A stretch of DNA of 64,000 bases from Plasmopara viticola (Eukaryota > Oomycota > Peronosporomycetes > Peronosporales > Peronosporaceae): contig MBPM02000057.1 of NCBI GenBank assembly GCA_001695595.3, positions 62,001 through 126,000 on the forward strand, written 5' to 3'. This document shows, piece by piece, positions 22,061 to 34,286 of this stretch. The position numbers and the translations under genes were made by a program. How positions within the stretch are numbered: position 1 is the first letter of the stretch; the number at the start of each line of letters is the position of its first letter. The notes below the pieces were generated by a model that ran no database searches, was not told the DNA's origin, and saw only the letters and a program-made list of their open reading frames with translations.

Positions 22061-25000
22061 ACCCACAGGCATTTAGAGTTTGGGTAGACTAAAAAGGTAA
22101 AAAAAAGGTATGTTTTCAGGCATTAAAAATGCGTTTTAAATGTGCAATTTTAAACTCGATTACAAGTAAATGAACTACTATCATCGCAAAGGTTAAGCAT
22201 CAAGATCCAACTCAAAAAGAAAAAAGAATTAAAATTGCTAATGACTAAGGGTTTAATCTTTAATGTTTGAGGTTGCAACACTTCTTCGTACATTTAGTGA
22301 TAGTTAGAGCACTTTGTAAGACCCCTTTGCAATAAATAAAGTCCTGACTGCTGAAGCACCCTGGTACAAACGACAAGCTTACATCTCTCACAAGTATTCT
22401 AAATGGCCTCACAGCGGTGATTAAAAGGTTGTATTGCGAAGCTACAGAGTCAAAAATAAACATCAAGCAGCCGAGATTTTACTTAAATTGTAAGATCGCC
22501 GATTCGAAGCGAGTAGATTCCCTTGCACTCGACTGAGAAAATTGTGTGGAGATGGCGGCGCCTACATAATCCGACATCGGTCCCGACCGACTATTGTTCA
22601 ATCGAGGGCTTTGAGAAGTCAATAATGTAATTGCCTCGCGGCTAAATGAGGCACCATCAGCGAAGCTGAGTTTTTTGCTGGTGCCACAAACGCCCTCTGA
22701 ACTTTTCCAGATTGCTCACGTAAAAGGATATCCTTCAAATGTCAGAATAAGATAGTGTACAAGATTCGAGTAGAAGCATGGAATGGAGGGCGATCGACAT
22801 CCACATGTTTCAGTAGCTGTGGGCCGCCGAAACCTGCAAAAGTCTTTGCTATGGAGGTAGAAATAAGAAGCAGTCACCAATGCAAAAACAGCGATCTCGG
22901 CGGCATTAGTATTTTATTTGTGTACGAGATAAGCCCCACGTGGAGCAGTGATTGATGCACTGACAAACTCTAAGGTAAAGATGAAAAGCCTCCCAGCTCC
23001 GCAACCCGAGCAATTTCGCGTTGCGAAATGGACCAACAGCACGCCACATACAACGCAGTCAGTTGAGCGCTAAAACTCCGACGCAATATGTCGACACCGA
23101 AGCTGTGTCAGATATTTTTGCTGCTCCATTAATTAACTACTAACTTTTTACGCGACAAACTGCAACTTACAGTGTTTAAACAAAAACTGAGCATAGATGG
23201 ACCTGTTGGAAATAACACTTGATCACCTGACCTTATGGTCAATATGCCTTTGCCTCCTTTTTGTTTTCGGCCACTATTCTGTCTTTGAGCCGCCATCATG
23301 CAAAAGTTCGCAGCGCCCTTCTACCAAAAGCTGACTTCTCACTGCTTCGATTAAATCTAAAAATCGCCAACAGCGTCTATCGTTTCTTCTGCTCTGATGC
23401 ACTACAGTCTTAAACACGTCCACTATTTTCTATTCTCCATGTCGCAATCACTCGTTCCACCTGTGTATCCTGTACCAGCTTACTACCTACTCAAAAAGTC
23501 AGCGCCATTCGATCTCTATAGCCTTCCTCCTCTGCCGACTCGCGTATCTTGCATTTCTTCCAGCTTTCGTCCCTTCTGTTTTTCTACGGGATATCAACAA
23601 CGCTTCGAGAAACGTTATCTATAAGTTGCTTTATTGGTGAACAGCACGCTACAGAGCATAATAAGATAAGTTTGAAAGCATAAGATCTAAATAGTCAGCT
23701 TTCATAACAAAATAAGTCGTTTACGTCTCGACGTTTTGCCACGTTGCAAATTCTAGTTGGTTGTATACCAGTTATAAAATCTCAATGAAAGTCAAAACTT
23801 TCAGGGTGATGAGTTATTTGGAGAATGAATAAGATTACCAAAAAAATAGGGAGTGGGAGCAAGCTGGAACGTTTATGTAAAGACAAATCTCCTTTGAGCA
23901 ACGGAAGTAACTAGGCTTCTACCGGCGATAAGCGTCATTAGTCCACACAGACACCGTACATTATATCCCTATGAGCTCATCTAAACCACAAAATATAAGC
24001 TTGTACGGACGACTTGATCGGTTTCGAAAGAGCTCCACCCACTTCTAGAAGCAATGAAGCAATAGCAAGGAGGAAAAAGGCTGCCTAAGGCTCAAATTGC
24101 ACACATATAGTAGCCAATCAAATCGATCACGTACCTTGGGTGCCGTTTGAAATCTTTCACTTGGCATTTTTACATTTCTAAAAAAAAAGTCGGACCTAGC
24201 TAGCATCCCATAGCCACAAAATACCGGGGACGCGATCCAGCCTGTCGAAGTATACGTAATGTGAGACCATCAGCAAGCCAACAGAATTCTCGGATATTCT
24301 CCCTCATTATTCGATCGGAACCGTGCAAATTTTGCGAGAGTCACTCCACAACACAGCGAAGATAGTGCCAAGAGACACACTAAACGATAGCGATCTTCAA
24401 GGCTTTTTGGGCTTGAAGCAATAAATTTTATTGGGATCCAGCATTTTTAACGAAAACTTTTGATGGTCTGGAATGCGTCGTTGTAGTATTTCGCAGCATC
24501 AGCAGCGTATCATTGCGTAGAAGTTTGTGTTTTGGATCATTATTTCAATTGCATTTATGCAATATAGAACCCATAGCCACCGTAATATTGGCTCCAAGGC
24601 TACGCTATTCGAGTAGACATCCAAGTCTACCTAAAGCAGCGACTTGTCGATGCAGTCTAGATGTCTCACCCTGTTTCTCGTAGAGGGCATGGCAAGATAG
24701 TTTAGCTTTTTCTTAAGGTTTTGAAATAAGTCGCGAAGTGGCCATCGGGATCAAACCCAAATTTGTTTTAGCCGCTCATGACTTTTTTAAAGTTAAAGGG
24801 TGGAAGTAGCATCTCTGGTGTATTTTTGCTGCCAAGTCTAGGAGTGGGTCGCGATCTTAAGTAGTTGCTCTTTCACGAGTGTTATGAGCTCTTTGTAAAT
24901 TGACGCAGCTGACCCACCTCGCAGAGCAGGTTGAAGTCGTTTGGAGCGGCTTCGGGGTATAATTTAAACGGCCATCGCATTCTGTGCAAAGAAACAGCGG

Positions 25001-28000
25001 ATATTTTGTGAGTATGTTGCAGTATTTTGGAGTCGTTCTCGGAGCTTAAGCTCTCCGCGTTTGGCTTGACACTATACTGAAGTCGAGACATCGTGGAGGT
25101 TTTTGTAGCATACCAAAAACTCACCCAATTCTAGTATAAGCTCTCCAGTTGAACCTGGTGCTAATAGTGCGAAGAATTACCAAATGGATTAATGTGCTTG
25201 ACTTATAGACAGACGCACCGACCACGCAAAATGCCTCACTTTTAAGTAAAGAGGAGTCCATCATATTTCTAGGGTACAAGACCCGACCTGGGACCCCTCG
25301 TTGATGAAGTCGCTAAGGCTGAAGTTCAGTCAATAGCCCACTGTGCATACCATGGTTAAGTCCAGTGGCAAAGACCGCCATCGCAGTAGGTGGTGGGCTT
25401 AACAGCTCGCCCACCTTCGACTACGGGAGCGAGGCGCCATTTCCGAGAGTCTTACTCACTCTGTGATCAACCGTCCAAACAACTCGAAGCTGACAATGCT
25501 AGGCAAACGCAACGTTTTATCGTCCCTATCGAAAATATTTTCGGTCAAAGCCATGAATACGATATTAAATTTGGCGTCTTGCCCTGGTATCGCCAATCTT
25601 GACAGCAAAGATACAATTGGGCTCCGGTCAAAGATGTCTTTATCTTGGAACGCTGACTAGTTATGTATAAATATTTTCTTGGTACCAATCCACTCGTTTC
25701 TTCGTTCTTCGGCAAGGCAATATCTAACCTTGCGAGCAAACGCACTGAACAATTTAAAACATCAGCGCCAAAATTTAGAGGTAAGCCATTCTTTCGCTGT
25801 CGATTTTTCCTCGCGTCTTGGCTTACTTAAAGCATCTACCAATTATAGTATATAAGCTTTTCTCTTCAGAGGTCTACAGCAGCATTAACCCAGAGGAACC
25901 GATCAGCATTATGTAGGATCTCTGCAGCAGCGATATGGCTTGTATAAAAGCACATGTACTAGCGATCAACCCGTTTCTTGAAGTAGCATTTTTGTTTATA
26001 TATGTGTGCAAATCTTGGAACGCTCGACTTGACTCGGCTTCCAGCCAAAAACAGACTTTAATTAATGTCGTTCAGCACTTTTAAGCAGCATTTCTTGGTG
26101 CTAGATTGGATTGTACCACACTACACAAGTGACGGCGTCATAAAACTTTACGTAGCCTTGACAAAAGAAACATCAACCAGTTTGGTGGCCTCTATTGCCG
26201 CAGCTCTGACAAGTCAAGCGATCTTATAAGTGTAGGTCGTCTTGGCGGTATAGCCAAGGCTGCATCTCGCTGAAATTGCGTCGGACCATGTGCGGTAAGC
26301 GAACCATGCCGATGTTTTCTTGCTATAATTACCTTCTTTGCCATTAAGCGGAGAATAGCATAGTGCGGTAGCCAAAATCCTTGCTGTCGTGACCGACTTC
26401 CTGGAATTAATCACTTCATTTTATTCAGTTCGAAAGCCCAATAAAAAGTGCGATTAGATCATGCAGTGCAACAATATTTGTACAAACACGATGCACATTG
26501 TATAGTGCACAATGTTCGGTAGTTAACGGATACCAAACTCGAAAAGGGGAACCGGGTACACCTTTCACAGCGTTGAGTAAGCTTGTAGATATGCTTCAAA
26601 ACTAGGTAACAATATTACATGATTATTAAACGATCCTTTAATACTTAACTGTCGGATCACATTTTTGTTGCGATCATTACGGGCTGTCACTCAGGACGAT
26701 ATTTTCACCCATAGCCGTTCATGAGAAGAGCGGTGGCTCTGGTTGCTTATTTAACCCGCTCAATGCAGCATTTGGGCACACAAGAACCAGCAAAATCTAT
26801 GTCATTACTGGCAAATGTGATTTCGCGGCAAAAGCGATTATTGTCCTCCGCTGTTCTGTAGACAGCCATAGATTGCGAGTAGACTCCGGGAAAGCAAAAA
26901 CCGCTATGGCTTGGAATACACCAGGTTCCCGACCGGATCGAAGTCTACGCTACAAGAATGCTCTAGATTTTATGACTGATGAGACATAAATTATTTCTCG
27001 AAGAGCCAACACTAGGATAATTCGAAAGCACTAAAAAAAAGTCTACAACAGGCAAATATTCTAAGGAATACAAAGCCGTCAAGGGTTCTTTGCGACATAT
27101 TCGATCGAACCATCGGCTGTGCGTTAGTATTAACACCTTGAAGACAATCATGAGCGTGACATCTTCTCTGAGCCCTGCTTTTCTTGAAAGTGGAATGCAG
27201 TGAAATGGATCTCAGTGCGACGCTGGTAGATTAAGGGTCCATTTCTCTCTGAATGGCCAGAAAGCATACCCAACTTGTAGGCTTTTTACTTGCCTTAAAG
27301 CAAGCACTGAAAGCGTAACGTGTGTTCTCCAGAGTTTCAGCCCTTTGGGGTATTTTCAGACTGCACCTTTATGGACAGCAATATATGCGCCCTATTTTTT
27401 TACTTAAAATGGCGAGATGCTGTAGATTGCAAACCGTAAGCTTTGCATCTAATACAAATTTGGCAGCTTGGTGTCCTCGCCAACGCGCTTTCACGCAAGC
27501 CAGAATATGAGTAGGCTGATATCAGCAGGCATCTGTCGAAAACGACTAATCTCATTTGGTAAGTAAAAACCATTTTGTGTTAAAACACACCTCCTTATTT
27601 GATCTAGTCGTCTAATAAAGGGTCACATCGACTGTGTAGTGCCAAGTTTGATGATGGCGCGATCGTAACACACTGTACGTGCCCTTGATCATTGCATACT
27701 TGACCAAAATAAAATGTTATACATGGGCCTCATAGCAATTTTGATATACTGACTCTGCTATACCACTTTTTATGAGCGCCTGTGACACTGTCTTGGCCAA
27801 CAGAGGTACATGCGACCACTGATTTTAGTAGCGCCATTTACACTATAAGCGGTCGGCGAAATAGCCTGCATTGAAGACTCCTGACTGAATCGGCGATCAG
27901 GACCGAGACCCCAACTGGGCTTATGATAATAGCACACTGCTAAAATGACGCTGTTGTGTCCTGCTCTGGATCGACTGCTGATGCGTTTTCTTGTACTGCG

Positions 28001-28289
28001 CGCTATGGATGCTACTGCCCACGTTTTTAAATAGCCTCAGCAGATGATAACACTCATACCTGTCTTGTATGCCCGTATATACAACTTGTTACAACCCTAA
28101 AGACCCGTCTTTGCATGTAGTCTATACTTTGAGCCCTTTTAAATAGCCACTTAGCTGACCAGGTGCTTGAGCATAGGTGATTTGGGAGTCAGTAAAAAAA
28201 GGTACTCCCAAGCGATCGACAACATCCGCTGCTTCATCACTTGTTTAAACTCGGCCCCGCGGTGAGAAAGTGATTGCTTCCTCCCGATA
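22061..28289. other. Long gene-free AT-rich region
   Basis: About 6 kb without any frame showing a domain. Small frames (24882-25124 minus, 25390-25602 plus, 26214-26414 minus) have weak protein-like runs but no homologous motif that I recognise. I found no long terminal repeats, inverted-repeat ends or tandem units. It most likely consists of very old, unrecognisable insertions. Confidence 0.5.
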
Positions 28290-29620
28290 ATGGGCTTCTG
28301 TCTGTCCAAGTGTATGCCTGAAAGTGACATGGCAGCTGAGCTCGAGGCCGAGCTGGACGAGTCGAGCCACAGCTACTTGCCTCATTCTACGGGGCAATCC
28401 ACCTTCGGCATTACTTCTCTGCTTGCGGTTCGTCTCGTTTCCTAGTCTACGCTACACACTGCGACAAGTCGACTTACTTTGCGAGTTTTCTGATGTGATT
28501 TTTGCAGGCCGATGAAGTTGTGTGCCTTGATGTAATCGGTGAAGGCCCGTCGGGCGTCATTTACAAGGGCTCGTACCGAGGCTCAGTGGTGGCCGTCAAG
28601 AAGATGAAGATGGTTTCACTGCCAACGAAACACTCGGCTAGAGAGAACATGGAGATGGAGCTCGAGGTCGAAGCTACGCGCATGGGTAGCCTGCGACACC
28701 CGAATACGGTGCTCTTTATGGGTGCTTGTTTACAAGAAGACTACTTTTGTATTGTTAGTGAGTACTGTACGCGCGGCTCGCTTTTCAATGTGCTGCACGC
28801 CCCTAAAGTCTCAGCATCAAGCAGAAGCAAAAACAAGCGTTCAGACTTGGACGTGCTTCCGCGACCAGCTTCGACCAATACACTTACTGCTCCTGACATT
28901 GTGAATAAGAAAAAGGCGAATCTCAAATGGAGTCTTCGGATACGGCTAGCTCTTGGAGCTGCAAGAGGACTGCTTTATTTGCACAGTGCAGATCCGCCAC
29001 TTGTCCATGGTCAGCTCAAAAGCTCAAATATATTAGTGGACGACTCCTGGAACGCCAAACTCGCGGACTTTGGTACACGACGGGTCGCTGATGCAGTGGG
29101 TTTTGATAGGAGTAGGATGAATACTATTGACGAGCGATCAGCGCTGTTGAGGTGGACGGCGCCTGAACTTTTAAAGCTTGGCGAGGAACGTATTCTTAAG
29201 GGTATATTTCCGAGCGACTGCTCGAGTCCGCAAGCCGTGGACATTTTTAGCTTTGGATTGATCATGTGGGAGCTCACAACTGGGGAACTGCCGTACGCAG
29301 ACATGCATTCTAATACCGAGATCACTAGCTATGTGTTGTCGGGTTTTCGACCAATTATGAAGCCCGGCCAATGTAATATCAAGTGGGCGGAGCTCATGGC
29401 TCGATGCTGGTCACACAACCCATCCAAAAGACCGAGTGCAGCTGAGATCGTTTCCTCACTCGAGAGCGTTAGCAAGGCCGATGCCGTTGCACAGTCAGCG
29501 AAAAAGGAAACGCGTATTGTGAACAGCAATCGTGCCGATTATCGATTTGCAGAGAAAAAACCTCGCTCGCGGTCGAATGGGCCGTCGAAGTTCAAAAGCA
29601 ACGTACGTGCTGTCGTTTGA
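28290..29620 (+). CDS. TKL-type protein pseudokinase with N-terminal lipidation signal
   Basis: Exons 28290-28427 and 28508-29620 (80-bp intron) give 416 residues. The N-terminus MGFCLSKCMPE has Gly2 and Ser6 (myristoylation pattern) plus Cys4 and Cys8 (possible palmitoylation), predicting membrane attachment. The kinase fold spans about 50-370: GEGPSG glycine loop, VAVKK with Lys77, the TKL-like RHPNTVLFMGAC, and LHSADPPLVH. The catalytic loop reads HGQLKSSN (213-220) instead of HRDLKxxN, so both the Arg and the catalytic Asp are replaced. The DFG (233-235) and an APE-like APELLK are retained. An insert with basic residues (about 145-185) sits between the hinge and helix E. The family is a tyrosine-kinase-like Ser/Thr kinase, numerous in oomycetes; loss of the base suggests scaffold or regulatory use. 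Confidence 0.86.
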
Positions 29621-29844
29621 GTGGGCGCACGACCATTCGGCGAGTTGAAACGTCACTATCAGTCAGAAATTAGCCAGCACCATACCGCGCTATGCGACGG
29701 TGTTCGTTCGTTTGTCGTATAGACGAACGGTTCTGCGTGGTGGAGTACAGACATTGCACTTATTACATCGCGGCGGACAGGACGCCAAAGTATAGCTACA
29801 TAGTATTAAAATGTACTGGGTATCAGTGTCACCGAATTGCAATT

Positions 29845-30585
29845 TTATTGTGTCTCCGCGTCGGGCTTCACGAACGGTGTGTAGAATTTGGCGATGTGTT
29901 TCTCGGAAAACTCATCACGCAACATAATAGAGATACGATGCGTCCGCTCAACGAGTACTTCCTGTTTAAACGTTTGTGCACCAGGCAAAATCTCATGAGT
30001 GTAGTGGTAGCGAACCCTTCCAGTCACCATGTACATGGATCGACGTGGCAGAAATGCGTCAATGACCGAGTCTCCGTGTTTCTCCTTGAACCTCATAATG
30101 CTGGGCGAAAGTAGACTGATACCAGCCACCACACGGCCGGAAAACTTGATAGAGTCTACATGAGGTTTGATATAGCCATCCTCCGCCAGCTCGATCACGT
30201 GGACAGCCGGAAAATAGGTGAGCTCTTGCGGCAGGATAGCTGCCTTGCGGACCTTTTGCAAAATACGCTGTGTTTCGCTGGACCAGCGCGAACGTTCCAT
30301 CTCCTTAAACTTTACGATAACATTGTCCCAGTGATCCTCCTCAAACCGGCGGCGCTTAAGGATGCGTGAGCACTCGTCTGACAAGACTTTTTCTTCATCC
30401 TCTGTAATTACGTCGAGCTCAATCTGCAGGTCGGCCTCGCTTACCAGCGCATCGAGGCAGTGTGTCGCATCTAGATTGTAAACATGCTGCCACAACGATC
30501 GCGGAGCAGATGTAGTCACTGCTGAGCTCGTTTGCCGTGCTAGTGATGGACGAAGAAGGCGTTTAGACAGCATATGTAAACTCAT
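29845..30585 (-). CDS. ALKBH7: ALKBH7-like mitochondrial 2-oxoglutarate/Fe(II) dioxygenase
   Basis: Single exon, 246 residues. The AlkB-fold motif reads KPHVDSIKFSGRVVAGISLL, followed by SPSIMRF; iron ligands are predicted as H142, D144 and H197 (YHYTHEI), and the 2-oxoglutarate-binding Arg as R217 in THRISIML. The phrase HVDSIKF...AGISLLSPS is specific to the ALKBH7 branch, which acts in mitochondria and has been linked to programmed necrosis and RNA demethylation in animals. The N-terminus (SKRLLRPSLARQTSSAV) is basic and hydroxylated with no acidic residues, consistent with mitochondrial import. It converges on the TKL gene, and its start codon lies only 17 bp after the stop of the upstream methyltransferase. 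Confidence 0.92.
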   Translation of the reverse strand: MSLHMLSKRLLRPSLARQTSSAVTTSAPRSLWQHVYNLDATHCLDALVSEADLQIELDVITEDEEKVLSDECSRILKRRRFEEDHWDNVIVKFKEMERSRWSSETQRILQKVRKAAILPQELTYFPAVHVIELAEDGYIKPHVDSIKFSGRVVAGISLLSPSIMRFKEKHGDSVIDAFLPRRSMYMVTGRVRYHYTHEILPGAQTFKQEVLVERTHRISIMLRDEFSEKHIAKFYTPFVKPDAETQ

Positions 30586-30602
30586 TTTACCTATTCGTAT
30601 TT

Positions 30603-31489
30603 TTACTCAGATTCGTATCGAATCAGATTAATTATGATGTTGGGAGCGCTGTATACGGCATCGAGGAGCTCACGAGGAACTTGGTCGCACTTGAAGTGGT
30701 TTTCTGATAGCAGCGTAAAAAAAGACTTGCCTTGATCTCCAGCGAAGCGAGCTTCGTGCGCAGAGACGATGAGCGTGTCGGGGTTCGACAGTTGTACTAT
30801 GGTGTGCACTAGCTTTTTCGAGATATCCGGATGGCCGTAGATCAGGTCTGAACACAGAATGACGTCAAACGGGCCCATCTTGGCTTCATCTTTCTCACCC
30901 CACATTAATCCATGCGCGCGGACTTTGCCGGAAATGTATCCGAGGGTCTGGTTCCGCTCAATGTTAACTTGAATCCAGGGAATCGCCATAGGCTGCACGC
31001 AGCAATACGTGAGAGAGATTACAAGCATTAAAATCAAAATCATTGTACCATGTCGGTTAGCACAACTTCCTCAGCACCGAGTGCTGCAGCAGCAAGGCCA
31101 GGCACGCCGACACCGCAGCCTAGCTCAATTACGCGCTTGTTTAGAAAAAAGTCTGGAGGGAAGAGCGCAGTGTTAGCCAGGAGCTTCGCCAGCACCAATG
31201 CGCAGTCCCAGACCTTGGCCTGTTGACCCTGTTTTTCTTGAAAAACGATCATCTTGTCAGCACATAGTTCCAGCGCGCTCTCGGTCACTATATCTTTGTC
31301 TACGCCCTGAACTCTTTGTTGTCTAGCGGCCAATCCCCAATTACGCTCTACGTATTGCCCCACGTATCGCATCGCCTCACGGCGTTTCTGTTGTTGATTT
31401 AAGGTTTCTACAAAGAGGTCGTCACTCTGCATGTGACTAAAAAAATCGTCATCGGAGCTGCTCTCGCTCATGTCCAGGAATTCTAGCAT
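30603..31489 (-). CDS. Family-16 (METTL21-type) protein lysine methyltransferase
   Basis: Minus-strand exons 31489-31049 and 30992-30603 (56-bp intron) give 276 residues; the join reads LTDM|PMAIPW. The SAM-binding motif I is VIELGCGVGVPGLAAAALGA, ending in VVLTDM. The motif near the active site, DVILCSDLIYGH, matches the (D/E)xxY pattern of the class. An upstream KVWDCALVLAKLL segment corresponds to the family's W.....La.yl helix. The substrate cannot be told: relatives modify chaperones, eEF1A, eEF2 and other proteins. Either the ATG at 31489 or the one at 31471 (MSESSSDDDFF) could be the start. The acidic Ser-rich N-terminus is unusual. Confidence 0.86.
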
Positions 31490-31564
31490 CTGTACTTCTA
31501 ATATTCCGTACACTATTAAGTATACCTGATGGTCGCATTGGTTCTCAACATTAAATTCAAACAC

Positions 31565-31577
31565 TACGATATTATTT
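31565..31577. repeat. Target-site duplication, left copy (13 bp)
   Basis: TACGATATTATTT here recurs exactly at 32726-32738, on either side of the 1.15-kb element, as expected for target-primed reverse transcription. The duplication shows a real insertion event and defines the element boundaries. Confidence 0.9.
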
Positions 31578-32725
31578 TTTCGGAAAAGGTTGGGGTGACG
31601 CCCTCCTTCCAAGCGCGGGGGCTTAATGCTCGCGCGCTTCGGGCAGGTGCTCTCGGGCATCTACAGGTCTCTAACGAGTCTCACCCTCGACGCGACGGTC
31701 TCCAGCACCAGGCCAAACCCCCTTCCACGCCCTTAACCGCGCCAACCGCATCCGAATTGGCTCGTTTAATGTGAATTCTCTAGGTTCGAAGCGCAAGAAG
31801 CACGTAACACTCCCCGAAGATCTCCGGCGCTACCGCGTCGATATCCTTGGCCTCCGCGAAACCAAGATCTACGATAGAGGTGAGCACCGCATTGATGACT
31901 TCCTTCTTACCCTGAAAAAAAAAAAACGAAGCCAAGACCGAAGTCACTGAAATCCGCCGCCACTGCAACCCGTCGGGCGCCACTCGACACGCCCGATCCC
32001 GAGAAGAAACCTGGCACCACACTAAGAAGCTCGGAACACTCCTCGGCGATATTAAAGATCTATTTCGACGCAAGTCCCTGGCCACCCTCGCGCTCCACCG
32101 CCTCTGGTCCGTCTGGCTCCGCCCCACGTTCATCTCACCCAAGACACGCATTCGATTGTACAACACCTACGTTCTACCGATTTTGCTGTACAACTGGGCT
32201 CTTACCAAGTCAGAGCTCCACGGCCTCGAGAGTTTCCATCCCCGCCAGCTTCGCTACGCTCTTGGCTATCGCTACCCCCGACCCATTTCGAATGCAAGAC
32301 TCTACGACCTCTGTGATGAGCGGCCGCTGAGACTACGACTGACACAAGCTCGCTGGCGCCTGTTTGGCCATGTACTTCGCCGCAATCCCGACATTCCAGC
32401 TAACCTCCAGATGCGTGCCTACTTCTTCTTCACCGCAGCAAAATGGCGCGGACGTCCCCGCACCACGCTCCCCTCGAAACTCGACCACAATCTTGTTTCC
32501 CGTGGCTCCGGCTTTCGACTTCGGACAGCACAAGACCTCGAAGTGGTACGTACCCTTGCACAAGACCGAAAGAAATGGAAGACCCTCACGACCTCGGTGC
32601 TGGCTGCACTGCCCGCCGAACGAGACTCGACGTATGCGGACACCACTCTATGCCGTGGACTAGCCAGACTGAGCCTAGCACGTGCATACCTTGGCAACGC
32701 GATAACGTAATACATTACATTACAT
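31578..32725 (+). mobile_element. Internally deleted non-LTR retroelement, 1.15 kb, copy A (frame broken)
   Basis: Bounded by the 13-bp duplication TACGATATTATTT. It starts TTTCGGAAAAGGTTGGGG and ends in a TACATTACATTA tail. Coding content is the N-terminal start of an APE-type endonuclease (RIRIGSFNVNSLG-like, here disrupted) joined through an A-run at about 31915-31932 to the C-terminal part of a reverse transcriptase. That part has YNTYVLPILLYNWALT, LFGHVLRR and a KWRGRPRTTL-like end. The catalytic reverse transcriptase core is missing, so it is non-autonomous. The open frame is split by differences from copy B, which it otherwise closely resembles. Confidence 0.9.
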
Positions 32726-32805
32726 TACGATATTATTTGTGCTGTTTTGAGCGACTGTATCAAAAAATGAAGTTCTCACATCAATGACACGCTTAAATTA
32801 ATGCA

Positions 32806-34176
32806 ATGGATATGAACGAGACGTTCGCAACGTTCGACACCGCAGAGACGGCGGACTGTGTGGAATCCTGCCCTGTGGCAGGCTTTGTGTCATCAATGGT
32901 AGTAGCTACGTATCAGCTCCATAAGGCAGCGGAAACTGGCGGGATCTTAGACCGCCGCAGTGGTAAGCTGCAACACTTTCAGTTGAGCTGCAACGCCGCC
33001 TCTGTCACAGACGGAGCAAATGTTTCTGTCCGTAAGATGGAAGAAGTCACGACGTCCGGTGGCATCTTTGACATAAAGTGGAATACAGAGGCTATGAACG
33101 GCAAGGCGGTGCTAGGCGCCGCCACATCTGGCGGCTCACTAGAATTGTACGAACTGACTTACAAAGGCAACGAGCACGTGCTACTCCATTTGGGGCTGAC
33201 AACGGAGGCGAATGCTACGTCAATGTGCCTTTCACTGGACTGGAACAATCGTGTGCACTCAAACGCCCAACCATCAATCTGCGTTAGCCATTCAGACGGG
33301 TAAAAGCCATTTGCCTACAAGTTTGCGTGCATAGAGGACTCTGACAATTGTCGCATGGCACCGTCGCGTGTATATCTTGTCGTGGCAGCACATTGTCTAT
33401 CTGGGACATCGCGTCGCATGGCATTAAACAGCAGGCTAAGGTATGGCGCAGCCGGCTTTATGTTATGTGTCAAAGTGTTTCGATGCATTGAGTAAAAAAT
33501 TTCATATGAATTTTAGTGGCGCGCGCATGACCTCTATGGATCACCAATTGAAGTGTGGATTGCGGCTTTTGACTGTCACAACCCAAATTTGCTGCTCTCG
33601 GGTGCAGACGACGCAACGCTCAAAGGATGGGATTTACGTGCTGCTACTGGAACTTTTAAAAACACGCAACAGTACTCCATGGGTGTGTGTAGCATCCAGT
33701 GCCATCCGCATGATGAGCGTCTTGTGGCCGTAGGCAGCTACGACGAACAAATTGCGGTTTGGGACCACCGTAATATGACGCGTCCGCTAGTCATATACGG
33801 AGCTGGTGGCGGTGTCTGGCGCCTAAAGTGGCACCCGATTGAGACCCGCAAGGTATTATTTTACTCCGCGACTTTCCCTTGTGTACCGCCGACCGGTTGC
33901 TGTAGCACTAATTTTCAATGGTGTTCTTATCAGGAGCTTCTGCTTGCCGCGTGCATGCATAACGGTTTTCAGGTATTGGAAGTGGCTGCAGATAAAACGA
34001 AAGTTCACATGGCGGCGAGCTACAACCGGCACAATTCACTTGCGTATGGTGCGGACTGGTGGCTTCATCCGGCAGCTCTTCGGGCCAAGGCACCTGTCGT
34101 AGGGTCAGTTTCTTTTTACGATCATGCCTTCCACGTTTGGCGCCAGTCGCTGAAGTCATTATGCACTTCAAGTTGA
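32806..34176 (+). CDS. DPH7: DPH7 (WDR85), diphthine methyl esterase WD40 protein
   Basis: Exons 32806-33299, 33389-33440, 33517-33852 and 33934-34176 give 374 residues. DPH7 removes the methyl ester from the methylated diphthine intermediate during diphthamide formation on eEF2, before the final amidation. Blades are visible as GGIFDIKWN, GTLSIWDIASHG (created by the first splice), NLLLSGADDATLKGWDLR, MGVCSIQCHPHDERLVAVGSYDEQIAVWDHRNM and GGGVWRLKWHP. The ELLLAACMHNGFQVLEV blade and YGADWW follow. The MGVCSIQ...GSYDE and LLLAACMH phrases are specific to DPH7. Introns of 89, 76 and 81 bp restore the frame. Both flanks carry non-LTR-derived insertions. Confidence 0.92.
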
Positions 34177-34275
34177 TTGAACGACCTCCTTTGATAGAAT
34201 TGATGTGACAAGTAACTTTGAAGTAAAGTAATTGATTCTAGCAAGCCATTTCATAATTATTGTATTTTACGAAGC

Positions 34276-34286
34276 TTGCGTCTGCT
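34276..34286. repeat. Target-site duplication, left copy (11 bp)
   Basis: TTGCGTCTGCT recurs at 35445-35455 on the far side of the second 1.15-kb element. It differs from the duplication of copy A, so the two insertions were separate events. Confidence 0.88.
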
